A stretch of 64,000 nucleotides of DNA from Megamerina dolium (taxonomy: Eukaryota > Arthropoda > Insecta > Diptera > Megamerinidae): contig OY978526.1 in NCBI GenBank assembly GCA_963854835.1, positions 68,854,418 through 68,918,417 of the forward strand. Reading direction: 5' to 3'. Positions 49,160 to 61,911 of the stretch are shown here, in pieces. Each line of letters begins with the position of its first letter. The first letter of the stretch is position 1. The notes beneath the pieces are model-generated. The model was not told the origin of the DNA. It saw nothing but the letters and a program-made list of their open reading frames with translations, and did no database searches. A program made the position numbers and the translations under genes.

Positions 49160-49840
49160 CTAATGCACCTATATTGCTTCTGTATATTGGCAGCATAAAC
49201 ATACACTTAGCCGGAAGGTATCAAGTTGATAGTAAATAGATGCTCTTATTTCTGATTTTTCTTTATTTGAAATCGAAAAGACAAAAAAAAAAATCAAACA
49301 CAATACTTAATAACAATGATTTCATTCATATCAGATTAACATTCATTTTAGTTGTCCTCATTAAGTAGCATTTCTGTTGCTGCAATTTCAATCGTTGTTA
49401 GAAATTATATTTAGGAAAACATGAAAATAAAACGAATAAAAAAATATCACATAGAATAAAATCAAATTATATTGAATTAAATATAAACAAATTCCAATTG
49501 ATACAATTTAGCAAAAACGAAGTCATCAGATAATTATTTTAGTTGCTAAAAATTATTGGAATCCGTAAGTATATACACGAGATAATAATAATGTTGGTTA
49601 CGAACACTAGTAGCAGTTAATGTTTATACAATATTCACAGTTATATAAATAGATACGTTTTTCTACTTCTTATACAAATACATAGCTTAAAGCTTACTAA
49701 GTGAACTATGTTAAATTATCAGATCAGTTTATATCGAAAACAAACGAACAACTTTGCACCGTTAATTCTTTAACTTAAAGTCCATGAAAAATACAATAGT
49801 AGGTATTTAGAAAATCAATTTAAATATAATATTTATTTAT

Positions 49841-49898
<58 letters not shown>

Positions 49899-50610
49899 CA
49901 AGCGTTATACTCGTGTTTACATACGAGCATATGTGTGTGTATAAACATTACAAAGACTTGAACAAATCATTTAGGAAGGCAATGAATAATCTGTGAAGGT
50001 CGCCAATTATTATGGAATTTAGTTAATGTAGAGCATATATATTTATTGCAATTTAAAATTTTTTTATATGAATTACTACTATTGAATTTATAGAAAAATC
50101 AAATCAATTTACAATTCTCAGGAGGTCTACTTGTTAAAATATATTGCAAATTACTACACAAGATTTTATATTTTATATTACTCTCTAATTTAATATTGAT
50201 AATAAGTTTATGGTTTAACAAAGAAAAATAATTAATAAATAAAAAAATAATAGATAATTCAAATATTAGAAAAATTAAATGTAAAAATAAGCACTAATAA
50301 ATAGCTACGAAGCTTATCTAGAGAGGTTCTTCCCAACATACATATTTCTATTTAGACTCCTTAACACAGACAAACCCTATTTTCAAATTCTGTATGCCGT
50401 ACATTTCAATTTGAGACATTATTGCCCTACAATATCAATGGTGACCCACTGATTGAAAGTATTTAGAAATAAAAGCTCCGAAGAATATTTACCGATTTCA
50501 GATAGCAGAAGTTTTGTAATAAAACTTTTGTCGAGCTTTGTCAAAAAGTTCGTTCAGAAGCTTTTTCTTGAAAAATGTATATGGTATGTCCATTGGATAT
50601 ATTGATAAGT
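49160..50610. other. AT-rich intergenic DNA with (TA)n
   Basis: A (TA)n tract at 49847-49894. Around 50525-50578 a short stretch resembles the SINE body in reverse ('gagctttgtcaaaaagttcg'), too short to be sure. No gene. Confidence 0.45.
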
Positions 50611-50616
50611 TGGTTT

Positions 50617-50830
50617 GTGTCAGGTATCAGATACAGAAGATTGGATATCAGTGATCAGTAATAAGGTATCAAGCATTAGGTATCAGATTATTGGGTATAG
50701 GTAGCAACCATAAGATATCAGATATCAGATAGCAGGTATCATATACCAAATATTAGACATCAGATATCAGTAATTAGGTATCAGGTATTAGATATCAGTT
50801 GATAGGATGAGGAATTAGTTATTAGTTATC
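50617..50830. repeat. GATATCAG/GGTATCAG short-unit minisatellite
   Basis: More than a dozen variants of 'ggtatcag' and 'gatatcag' spaced irregularly by about 10-20 bases; many include the palindrome GATATC. It ends a few bases before a mariner-like relic. Confidence 0.75.
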
Positions 50831-50857
50831 AAATATAACAGATCTATGATACAACTA

Positions 50858-51670
50858 TTGGGTGATCTAAGTAGACAAACTTTTTTCAATAGCCTTTTTT
50901 TGACAGATCACGTGTGAGTCGTTGGCATTTCATCATGGAAAGACTTACTCCTGAACAACGTTTACAAATCGTTCAACTTTATTACGTTCTGTGATGAATG
51001 TGTTCCGTGCACTTGGCTCAACTTATGGTCAACATAATCGGACCACTGAGCATACTATTCGCAACACCATCAACCATCTTGAGACCCAGCATTCATTATT
51101 GGATAATATTCGACCGAATAGACCATAGAATAGGTGGCATCATAGGTCCATATTTCTTCCAAAATGATGCCGGTGAGTACGTAACGAAATTGAAGCTCGT
51201 GATCTTGGCGACATTTGGTTTCAATAAGACGGCGCCACTTCCCACACATCGCATCAATCAATGGATTTATTGAGAGAACACTTCGGTGAGCAGATAATTT
51301 CACGTTTTGGGCCGGTCGATTAGCCACCAAGATCGTGTGATATCACACCGTTAGACTTTTTCCTGTGGGGATATGTAAAGACTAAAGTTTATGCGGAGAA
51401 ACCCGCTTCGATTCAGGCCTTGGAGCAAAACATCACGCGTGTCATTCGCCAGTTACCAGTCGAAATGCTCGAACGAGTCATCTAAAATTAAACTCAACAG
51501 ATGGACCATCTGTGACGTAGCCGCAGCCAACGTTTGAAAGACATAATCATCAAAAAATAAATGCCAAAGAATGTTCTTTCAAATGATTATAAACATTCCC
51601 CATTCAATTTGAATTTTCTGTGTTTTTTTTTTCTTTAAAAAAGTAGGGAACCTCGAAATGAATCACTCTT
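50858..51670 (+). pseudogene. Mariner/IS630-type transposase pseudogene, internally deleted
   Basis: ATG 50935 opens MERLTPEQRLQIVQLYY. Pieces then read 'NVFRALGSTYGQHNRTTEHT', 'TQHSLLDNIRPNRP', then after a deletion 'GIIGPYFFQNDAGEYVT', 'DLGDIWFQ' with 'DGATSHT' (second catalytic Asp region), 'LLREHFGEQIISRFGPV', 'DITPLDFFLWGYVK' (third Asp) and 'LPVEMLERVI'. Several stops and frame changes. Degenerate end repeats ('gggtgatctaagtag' left, 'gattcatttcgag' in the reverse complement on the right) and TA at 50856-50857 and 51671-51672 suggest the ends. Confidence 0.75.
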
Positions 51671-51679
51671 TACATATGT

Positions 51680-53590
51680 CTACATATCCAATACACATAT
51701 CGTACCTGCTTCTCAATGACCTAGAATACATATGTGGAAACTATTGTTATATTATCATATTAAGCTAAGTTCCCATTTCGAAATGGCAATGCATTGAACG
51801 ATATTCATTGTTTGGATCATTTTCATCCATTGTTAATATGAAGTCACACTTCGTAAAGAAGGAGAATTATATTTTAGAAGTCTATGATATTCTTACATAC
51901 TGCACAGCAGCTCGAACTCCTTTCTCCTCTGATACTAAGAAGCTTTATCAGGTATTACAAGCAATTTTCATAGGGAAAGAGTAGCATGGATGAGGATCAA
52001 GCTAATAAAAGAACCCAAGCCAATAACGTATTGTATTTGGATTACGATGTAGGACGACAACGAACAGAAAAGCCGTCGTGTTGCCACACTAATTATCATA
52101 ATAGTGGGAAATAAACAAAATTGATCATTTCAAACAAAAATTATTCCAAACAAATTTTTCTATGACTCTGCAAATTATAAATACATATTTTTAAGGACAT
52201 GCAGGAGTTCGTTAAAACTTTCTAAATTGGTTCTTGTAATTCCATGTCGATTTTCAATGCATATAATATTTGCCTCTTGTTTTTCATTTTTCTTTTAGAT
52301 TTGTTCTGACCAAAGCATTTAATGTATTCTAGTGACCTTTAGAAATTACCGTTATTTTCTTTCTTAATTCATCTCAAAAGAGAAATTTGTTTTTAAAAGG
52401 TAAGAGGTTACTTGAATTTATTGCACAAATTCTCTACAAACCATACACATCACCCATCTCTTTAACTAAGTACATATACCTCCTTCTATTAGTTGCCATA
52501 AAAATCATAATAATATTAGCTGAGGTTAAATGTGAAAAAGCTATATCGACTACATACTTATAAGTAAGTAAAAAGTCTAAATTAATAGCAAAAAAAGCAC
52601 AAATAGAATTTTAATGCAATTAAACAGTAAAGTAGTGAATATTGGTTTTTGGGCATTTCAAATGAATAAGTCATTAAAGGAATGCCATAAATATGAAAAT
52701 AAGCATATCGACCTTAAATACCATATTTTTAGCTATTATTAAGTTATTAATATTTACAAAAATACATTTAATTTTATGTACTTTCTTATGTATCGTACCT
52801 AAATAGGTACCATCTGATAAGATATGCAAGATATGATGGATATGCAGGCGTGTATTCATTATTTAACAATAAGGCGAGAATTTTTTATTTTCATTCTTAA
52901 TGCACTAACATACAAAAATCGTTTGGTGAGGTTATAACTTAGTTGAATTGCAATAAAGCATAAATTTAGTTCTATTTTTTGGATGATAACTAATTTTCTA
53001 CATAGCGCGCATGATTATTAGAACCATTGCTTTTGTGTAATATTATTCAAATGAACATTCGACAACATGCTTTTACATGTGTGTTAGGCGCTGGTGATTC
53101 TGATTAATAATACATAAATACGTTTGATTACATGTCACCTCCTTTTACCAAGATTGACCTTCAATATGCAGTATCGGGCCCCAATGAACTTTCTTGTCTG
53201 GATCCGCGCCTGTCTATTCCATCAACAATGTATGCATTGTATATAAATACAAATATGCATATTGCTTAATATTGTTTAATATTATAGAATGACCGCATAA
53301 AATTTTAATAACAAAAACTAATTTCTTCATTTTTATCTATACTATGAAATTCTTCTTAGATTAGAATACTATTTGTTTTGGTTTTTTCTTTGCTTCTTGT
53401 TTTTCTTTTAGTCTGTGAAGCCAAAACATGGTAGGATGGGTAAGTGTAAAAAATTAATTTGACCATTTTTATGACCAAATCCAGAAGCAGCTATAATTTT
53501 TATAGCAAATTTCTTTCATTTTACATACAACTAAATCTTTTTTTTATTTCATCGCTAATGCATATAAGATATATAAAAAATACTTAAATT
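51680..53590. other. AT-rich intergenic DNA, no gene seen
   Basis: No domain-bearing frame and no clear repeat family member. Confidence 0.5.
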
Positions 53591-53599
53591 CAGGTGGTT

Positions 53600-54130
53600 G
53601 AAATTCTATAGAGTGAAATTTGACTTAGTGAAAAGATATATAAAATTTGCATCGATTCTAGCATTTCTAGTAACCTAACGGATGGAGATATTCACTAACT
53701 AGGATTGGAAGAAATGTCTGGAAACAATAACTCATGGAAGTTGATCATTTATTTCACACTTCCAGGGACGATTTTTGAGCAGTTATGGAGTTTGAATATG
53801 AAATTCATATAGGAGCCCCCTAAGGGGTAGATTATAAGCATGTATAGAGGAAATCAGGCGACAGAAAAAATTAATGACGGTCAATAATACATTTCACAGC
53901 GCTTGTAGAGATTCCTGGATAACAATGAGGGTATTTGTTGATTTTCAATTGTTTTTACGCCAATTTTATAGGCGAGCCCTCTGTAGCGCTGATACTAAGT
54001 ATGTTCGGAGGAAATGTTAAGAAATAAAAATGCATATTTTATCCTTTTAGTGACATTCTAGAAGCGATGGCAGTGAAATTTATAAAAACGCTTGAAAAAA
54101 GTTCACTCCTATTGATTCTAAAGGGATCAA
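53600..54130 (-). repeat. Family C units, reverse orientation
   Basis: 'ataggagccccctaaggggtag' (about 53809) and 'ataggcgagccctctgtagcg' (about 53970) are reverse C boxes. The orientation flips to forward at about 54100-54140. Confidence 0.6.
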
Positions 54131-54139
54131 AGATATCAC

Positions 54140-55590
54140 CAAGTCACATTAGTTTTTTATAACAAACATTTTTTGTGAATATACTTACACTCTATCTCCA
54201 TTCCTTAAGAGAGCTCCCCTATACAGTGGACATAGAAAGACTCTAAAACCTACAAATATCCTCACATCTACTCAGAAATTATCCTTAGAGAAATGAAAAG
54301 TATAACCGACTCATATTATTTTTTTTTTCTACAATATCTTCTAAGAACAGACTTACTCCTTGCATCAATTCGTTAAGTTGGCCCCTTACAAAACACTTGA
54401 AAATCCACAAATACCTCTATAGCTACGCAGGAATTGCCCTTAGAGATTTGAAAAGTATGACCAACTGCCATTAATTTTTGCTTTTCAACATTTCTATCAA
54501 ACATAGTTACCCTCTATCTATATCCCTTAAGAGGGCTCCCATACAAAAGACACTTAAAATCCATAAATAACTCCATATCTACGCAGAAATTGCCCTTAGA
54601 GATATGAAAAGTATGACCAACTACCATTAATTTTTGCTTTTCAACATTTCTATCAAACATAGTTACCCTCTATCTATATCCCTTAAGAGGGCTTAGAGAT
54701 ATGAAAAGTACGACCAACTACCATTAATTTTTGCTTTTAAACATTTCTATCAAACATAGTTACCCTCTATCTATATCCCTTAAGAGGGCTCCCATACAAA
54801 AGACACTTAAAATCCATAAATAACTCCATATCTACGCAGAAATTGCCCTTAGAGATATGAAAAGTATGACCAACTACCATTAATTTTTGCTTTTCAACAT
54901 TTCTATCAAACATAGTTACTCTCTATATCTATCCCTTAAGAGGGCTCCCATACAAAAGACACTTAAAATCCACAAATACCTCCATAGCTATGCAGGAATT
55001 GCCCTTAGAGATATGAAAAGTATGACCAACTACCATTAATTTTTGCTTTTCAACATTTCTATCAAACATAGTTACTCTCTATATCTATCCCTTAAGAGGG
55101 CTCCCATACAAAAGACACTTAAAATCCACAAATACCTCCATAGCTATGCAGGAATTGCCCTTAGAGATATGAAAAGTATGACCAACTACCATTAATTTTT
55201 GCTTTTCAACATTTCTATCAAACATAGTTACTCTCTATATCTATCCCTTAAGAGGGCTCCCATACAAAAGACACTTAAAATCCACAAATACCTCCATAGC
55301 TATGCAGGAATTGCCCTTAGAGATATGAAAAGTATGACCAACTACCATTAATTTTTGCTTTTCAACATTTCTATCAAACATAGTTACTCTCTATCTCTAT
55401 CCCTTAAGAAGGCTCCCATACAAAAGACACTTAAAATCCACAAATACCTCCATAGCTATGCAGGAATTGCCTTAGAGATATGAAAAGTATGACCAACACC
55501 TATTCATTTTTTTTCTCCAACATTTTCTCCAAATAAACTTATACCCTATCTCTATCCCTTAGGGAGGGCCTCCATACAAAATAGTTGATT
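54140..55590 (+). repeat. Family C tandem array, homogeneous 156-bp units
   Basis: The box 'cccatacaaaagacactt' starts at 54791, 54947, 55103, 55259 and 55415, exactly 156 apart, and the units between are almost letter-for-letter the same. Flanking units (54379, 54538 and 55571) are more diverged. One unit near 54690 has lost the stretch between 'gagggct' and 'tagagatatg'. The unit includes 'ctatgcaggaattgcccttag', 'agtatgaccaactaccatt' and 'caacatttctatcaaacat'. Confidence 0.92.
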
Positions 55591-55599
55591 TTTTTTTTT

Positions 55600-57100
55600 T
55601 TTGTATTGCCTATAAAAGCTAAAAATGTAGAGGATTCCGTATGTACAATTTTTTTTATTTTCATTTAAAGATTTGTTTAAAATTATATGTTTTGCTCCTG
55701 AGCCACCTTAACTTACATAAATGTATATCTTTTTTTCGAAACCATAAAAATGTTGTATTGTATACAAAATGAAGAAATTATTATAATATTGCCTAGTATA
55801 ATGTACTATATGCATATGCACACAATACATATTTATTTATTTATTGTTATTATGAATAAGGTGCAAAATGTAAAGTGTTGTGTGTTGATTGAGTATTTCG
55901 TTTCGCACGCTCGCTATGGCATGCATTTATGGCAATGCATTGTATTAGTATATGTATTTCTTCCTAAAATATACAGATACATAAAAATCATATTTATTAT
56001 GGTTGTTGAACTTAAAAAGAAGAATATGAAGATAAATTATTAAAAAAAAAAAAAAAAACTTATTATTGTTATTACCAAAACATATAATTTTCCATCATTT
56101 TCATATTTTTATTATTTTTACTAATAGCATTTGTAATTATTGGGAAAAAAAAATTGTTTATTCTTTCTCATATATGTATGTACTATGCATACATCTTTAT
56201 GTGATGTATTGTTTGTAGTGATAATAACTTAATAAATATTGAGTGAAAATGTTGCCATTTCTATTATCTATCAGGAATAGTGATATTACTAGTGCTGTAT
56301 AGCATTACTATAGCTACCACTGATTGATAATAAATATAAATTATTTAATTTATTTATTTTAATAACCTATAAATATTTTATTAATATTTATACTTATAAG
56401 TATGTGTATTATTATGATTGCAAAATATACACTTAGTAAGTACAATAATATACAATTTGTATACGAACGAGTTCATCAAACCATGTACATATTATAATGT
56501 ATACATATTTCTTCGAATATGTACCAGTGCATGCCACACTGAAGAAGCAATACTACAAGAAGTTGTAAAGAGGCAAAAATTCAACACGAAAACCACACCA
56601 TAGATATATACATACATGTATCTATATTACTTGCCTATGAAACAGCATACCGCTTTATAATTAGAGCATAAATTCTGACGTTTCTATTTCAGTTTCCACT
56701 TGTTCGCTCACTTGGTGCTTTTAAATATACACATAGTATATGTATGTACATACATATTTAGTTTTGGTCTTAGTCAAGTGACGTTTTGATTGAGTGATTG
56801 GCATGAAATGAATTATACAAAATATTTACGGTAAAGAAAAAAAATATTAAAAAAAGAGAAGCAAAAAAAAAAAACAACCAGGAAAATATAAAAACATTAA
56901 CTGCAACATATAAAAAATTATAATAAAAAAAATTTTATTAATTATTAAATAATGAAATGAGAAAGAAATGCTAAATTCGGTTACAGTCGAATAGGAGATG
57001 TCATATCAGTATCGACATGGATTAATTAATTGTAAAAAAAAACGCAGTATTTTGCAATAAATAGTGTTTTAAATTTAAAATATACCCGAACCTAGATAAA
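55600..57100. other. AT-rich intergenic DNA, no gene seen
   Basis: Poly-T and poly-A runs and simple AT-rich DNA. The frame at 55750-56043 has no recognisable features beyond hydrophobic low complexity. Confidence 0.5.
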
Positions 57101-57109
57101 AATAATCAT

Positions 57110-57930
57110 ATATGCTGAGATTCAGTCATATAGTTTTAGAAGTTGGTGCGCCGAGAACATGCTTTTGTACGGTAGGTAGGTTTGGTTTTCAACTGATGTT
57201 ATTCATTTTTAAACTTATTTATTTTATTATTATATTTCCAAGTTTCAGCATGATAAGTTTTTATTTTCGTGCGCAAAGTGTAAAAATATGCACCCTGAAG
57301 CATAAGTTTGTATGGCAGATAAGCGTAATTTTCACTCGATTAAGGTAATTTTCAAATTTATCCATTTATTACCAAAAATAATTATAACCTCCAAGTTTTG
57401 GCGTGATAACTTTATATTCTTGTATGAAAAGTGTGAAAACATACATGCGAAAGCATATATTTCTATGGGAGGTAGCCGTGATTTTCAACTAATTTCAAGC
57501 ATTTTCAAATATGTCTATTCACTGGTAAATATAATTATATGTACCAAATTTCAGCTTGATTGCTTGACATTCTCTGGCTAAAAGTGAAAAAACACTAATT
57601 CAACAACACACTTTTGTATGGGAGGTCAGTGTGGTTTTCATTTTATAATGCCTATTTTCTAATAATATATTTTTTTGTGATCAGATTAGCTTTAAATACT
57701 AAGGTTTTACTTTGATATCTTTATATTTTCTTGCGAAAAGTATGAAAAACATACATTTAACAATATGCTTTTGTATGGCAGGTAGGCGAAGTTTTCATCC
57801 AATTTCTCTCATTCCCATGGTTGTCCTTTCTTTGGTGAAAATATTGTCATGTAGTGGTTTTCAGCTTGATCGCGCCATCATTGTAGCAATTATTGTACAA
57901 TTACTCTTTCCCAAATATGTCACCGGTTCT
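57110..57930 (-). repeat. Family B tandem array, reverse orientation
   Basis: Boxes 'ttgtatggcagataagcg', 'tctatgggaggtagccg', 'ttgtatgggaggtcagtg' and 'ttgtatggcaggtaggcg' near 57304, 57459, 57609 and 57768, after a degraded one near 57161. Spacings are about 143-159. The recurring frame here includes KCENIHAKAYISMGGS and FQLD motifs. Confidence 0.8.
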
Positions 57931-57949
57931 TCTTCACCCCCTTCATAGT

Positions 57950-59630
57950 TTTGGTGCAAGATAAGAAAATTCTTTAAATCTCATGCATTGCAGAAGACTT
58001 AATGAAGAATCTGTATGAATGATTTAAATTTCTAATAACACTTTTTCGACTCTCTGAAAGACAAAAATTCTGTGCTTAGATTATTAAAATTTTTTTTTTA
58101 TTGTCAGCCAAAGTAAATCCAAAGTGACAAAAAACTATATAATCTGCAATTTATTACTTTTAAAACAAATATTAATTTCAATATTTGGCTAGCTGTAGTA
58201 TACTTTAATATGATTTGAATACATGCTGTCGCTAATTGTAATAAAATGTATGAATGAATGAAATCTTTTTCATTGTAATTGTAATTGCTATTGTAAAAAT
58301 ATAAAATTGCAATTGCAATATATGTTCAGAATGGTGTCTCAATTTTTTTTTTTTTCTCCTTCTCTGTCTACCTCTTTTGTTATCTGTCAGTTGTGAAAGA
58401 GTAGTCCATGGTATTAGATTTCCAATTGTGTTTATATGCTTTGTGGTTAGCCATATGCATACCTATCGACTACAAGTATATGAATACAAGTACTACATAC
58501 TAATGTTTTTAGATATTTTGCTGTTGGTAAATTGATTGCACTTGCTATTGCGGCATGTGGCGGCATATTGTCACTATAGAAAAATGTACATATATAGTAC
58601 ATACAAATAAATGCGTTGAAATGTATACATTGAGTGGGAAATTATTCAGTATCTATATAATATATATGTATGTATATGTAAAAGTATGTATATTCTTGAA
58701 TTACAAACGAAACGCATAATGGTTGTGTTAGCATGAAAATGCATTACATTACATATTGCATACCAATTCTTGTTTCTTGTTGTATTTGTTGTATGCACAA
58801 ATGTTGTACACTCATTTATGCATTGTATGTAGATCATTTATGTATATGCAAATATATTTATTTACATATAGCGGAAATTATTTTAACAATTAATTGTGTA
58901 TCTATTAAAAGCGGATATACATATAGTCGTATATATCACACTGGTTTTCTAGATATTTTTTTTCCTTCTGTATGCATTTATTTATATGTGGATATTTCTA
59001 AATAATTCAATGATGATCGACTGCTCTGATGAAACATGTTGTCATATAGCAGAATATGTCAAACAGTGTTCATCCGTCGTCTGAACTGTGATACATATTA
59101 CAACATAACTGCATAGAAATAATGAACATCTGCTATATAATCCAGATAATTGTTGTACAATAAGTCGCAAAAGTCATGATGCATTTTTAGAATGCCTCTT
59201 AAGGCTTAGTTTTTAAAATATATAAAGAAAGAGTTCAATCAATTATACTGGGTCATCCATATTGTAGTTTTGAAAGTATATATAAATGAAAAACACTACC
59301 CTGTTAAGAATTTCGATCAAATTTCATGTACCATAAGAGGCCCCGTGGAGGACATTTGAATGATGTTGAATTTCACACATAATGGCAAGGTCTAAAATAA
59401 AATTTTGATCGAAATTCTGTGCAAAATATTGCTTTTGTTGTATTTGATTTGGATCTCAGAGATGTGTGTTAAATCGGTTTGCTGTAATGAACTTCTTTGA
59501 GCTGATGAGAAACTCAAATATCGAGCTTGCTTATGAAATCAATGTTTTTGATATGGCTTCAGATTAGAAGTTATCAAATGTGAATTTATTTCGTTTGCTG
59601 AATAATCAGAATAACGAAATGATTCGATTT
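57950..59630. other. AT-rich intergenic DNA, no gene seen
   Basis: Near 59240-59460 'ctgggtcatccatattgtag' and the following text could be the end of another mariner-like element, but no transposase motif is readable. Confidence 0.4.
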
Positions 59631-59639
59631 AGCTGTGTT

Positions 59640-59830
59640 GACTAGTCCGTCTCTCCAAATAATCAAGTTGAAAATTCGCACACAGCATTATTCTCATCAA
59701 TGAACGGAAAAAAATTCCAAATGGGAGCAATTGGATAAGAGTAACACATATCTCCCATACAAAAGTATCTCCCATACAAAAGTATATCTCCCATACAAAA
59801 GTATATGAATGTTTGTTTTTGTACTTTTCC
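59640..59830 (+). repeat. Family B unit with a triplicated box
   Basis: 'aagttgaaaattcgcacaca' and 'aaatgggagcaattggata' match B. At about 59752-59802 'tctcccatacaaaagta' occurs three times in a row, a local expansion of the box. Confidence 0.7.
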
Positions 59831-59964
59831 CATTTTCTTTTCTTTATCATTTCCTTCGAGTTATGGTTTATGCCATCTAAACTTTACCCACGAAAACACC
59901 AAATTATTGAACGCAAACTTGCAGAAAAATCACGTAGTTAGACTAATCACAAAATGGATATACA

Positions 59965-60640
59965 GGGTGTTACTTTTTTTTTATAGTAAAGCACTTTCAA
60001 ATTTGCAAAAGAAAAATAATACAAAATGTATTATTCTGAATTAAAAATTGGCTTTATTGGAAGGGTAATTTTATGCAATTAACGTTTGAATATGATTTCA
60101 GGCATATAGATCAAATTTCGGTTACTTTTTCAAGCAATTGGAAAACTAGCCCTTTCACATAGTCCCACAAAAAATAGTACAGATGCGTTAAATCGGAAGG
60201 TCTTGCAGGATAGTTCACAGGCCCATTTTGAGAGATTATGTTGTATACCTTTTTGATGGAACCATATCCCTTCCACATTCATACCACGTAATTCTCATTG
60301 ACATTGACGATTACGTTGTTCTAGTCTGCCGCATTTTTAAAAAAGTATGGACCTATGATTTGACTAATCCATAAACCACACCAAACGGTAAGTTTTTGTG
60401 GATGAAATGGTGTTCGAAGAATTTCTTGTGGATTGTCTTCACTTCAAATTCGACAATTTTGCTTGTTCACATATCAATTGTGCCAAAAATGAGTCTTATC
60501 ACTAAATAAAATTAGCGATCTGTAGCGATCTTTAAATCTGATGGATAGAGCCACGATTTTCATAATAATAATTCCAATATTTGCAAGCATTGTTGTGGTG
60601 TCAATTTTTCCATGATGAACTGAGTACAGGGTTACCAGAT
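59965..60640 (-). pseudogene. Mariner/IS630-type transposase pseudogene
   Basis: On the minus strand an ATG at 60613 opens MEKLTPQQCLQILELLL. After a deletion come 'YVNKQNCRI', 'NPQEILRTPFHPQKLTVWC' and 'IIGPYFFKNAAD'; then 'DLTHLYYFLWDYVK' near the third catalytic position, where the usual Asp is changed. It has many stops. It is related to, but distinct from, the 50858 copy. It splits two family B stretches with the same orientation (59640-59830 and 60690-61200), so it probably inserted into one array. 'acagggtgttacttttttt' at about 59963 may be its 3' end. Confidence 0.65.
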
Positions 60641-60689
60641 TTGATAACTACTATACCGTTTTATACCTATAGTAAACTGCTTCACTCTA

Positions 60690-61200
60690 AATAAAACACA
60701 CTTTTTAATAAAATACTTGTATATCTTCACACTTTGTGCGCGAAAATATTAAGCTATCGAACTAAAACTCGTTATCTGGTGTTAATGTGGTAACAAAATT
60801 GACATAATAGAAAATGGGCGTAATCGGATGAAAACTACGCCTACATTTCGTACAAACATTTGCCTCCACATGTAAGTTTCCGCACTTCGGACGCCAAAAA
60901 TATTAAGTTATCAAGCTGAAATTCTTTACATATAATTACATTTACTAAATAATGGACATATTCGAATACGGACGGAATTTGATGAAAACCAAGCCTATCT
61001 CCCATACAAAGTTTCTCTTTCGTATGAATATTTTCACACTTTGCACACCAAAAAGATGGAGTTATGAAACTGATATTCGGCACATATCATTATATTGCAG
61101 TTATTTTACATAATACAGTTGAAAATGGAGAAAATCGAATGAAAACTAAGCCCACCTCTTGTACAAAAGTGTGTTGCCGTTGCCGACCGTATTTTGCTCA
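60690..61200 (+). repeat. Family B tandem array
   Basis: Degraded boxes near 60850, 61000 ('tatctcccatacaaag') and 61152; spacings about 150. Units carry 'aatcggatgaaaactacgcc' and 'cacactttgcacaccaaaaa'. Confidence 0.75.
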
Positions 61201-61876
61201 CGAATAATATTTCCTTCAATTATTTACGATTAAAGTTCTCAATTACTTTATTTATATGTCACTGTGATTATAACTCTTAGCATTATTACAATTTAGCATA
61301 TTAGCTAAGATCTTTAGAAATCCCCTATGATCATTCGTAGTGCTGGTTAAGCAAGAATTTGGAATTTTCAGCGCTGAAAATTAAAAATTGTATGATCTAT
61401 CCATCTATCTAGTCAATCTACTTACACAATTACGAAATTTGTATTAGTGTGATTATGTGAATGGATTTCTATGCAAGTAGATCATTACAAGTAATTTAAA
61501 TGATATTTAATGTTGCAATAATAATAACAAAAACAACACCAACAAATTATAGTGTGGCAGTAAATAAAATCATAACAATATGAATTAAATAAACATAACA
61601 ATAAGAATAATAACAATAAATATGAACACTTCATAGATACGATTATTATAAATTACTAAATACATATAGTGGTGGTGGTGCTTAACAATAACAATAATAA
61701 TACAATAAAAAAAAAAATAAAAAAAATGCAAAAGAACGCAGATGCATAATTATTTACATACACATACAGATACCAATTTTACATGCGCATTTTTTGCGGT
61801 TTCTTCTATTTGATATTGTTGTTGTGGTTTTGTTACTTAATGTCGCTCAGACTTACTGGTGGTAGTAGTTCATCTT

Positions 61877-61911
<35 letters not shown>

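Noticed and set aside
50525..50578. Seventh SINE fragment in reverse orientation
   Set aside because: Similarity is limited to about 50 bases with mismatches; mentioned only in the regional note.
54480..55590. CRISPR-like array of regular repeats
   Set aside because: The whole 156-bp unit repeats with no unique spacers, and the setting is a eukaryotic genome; it is a tandem repeat.
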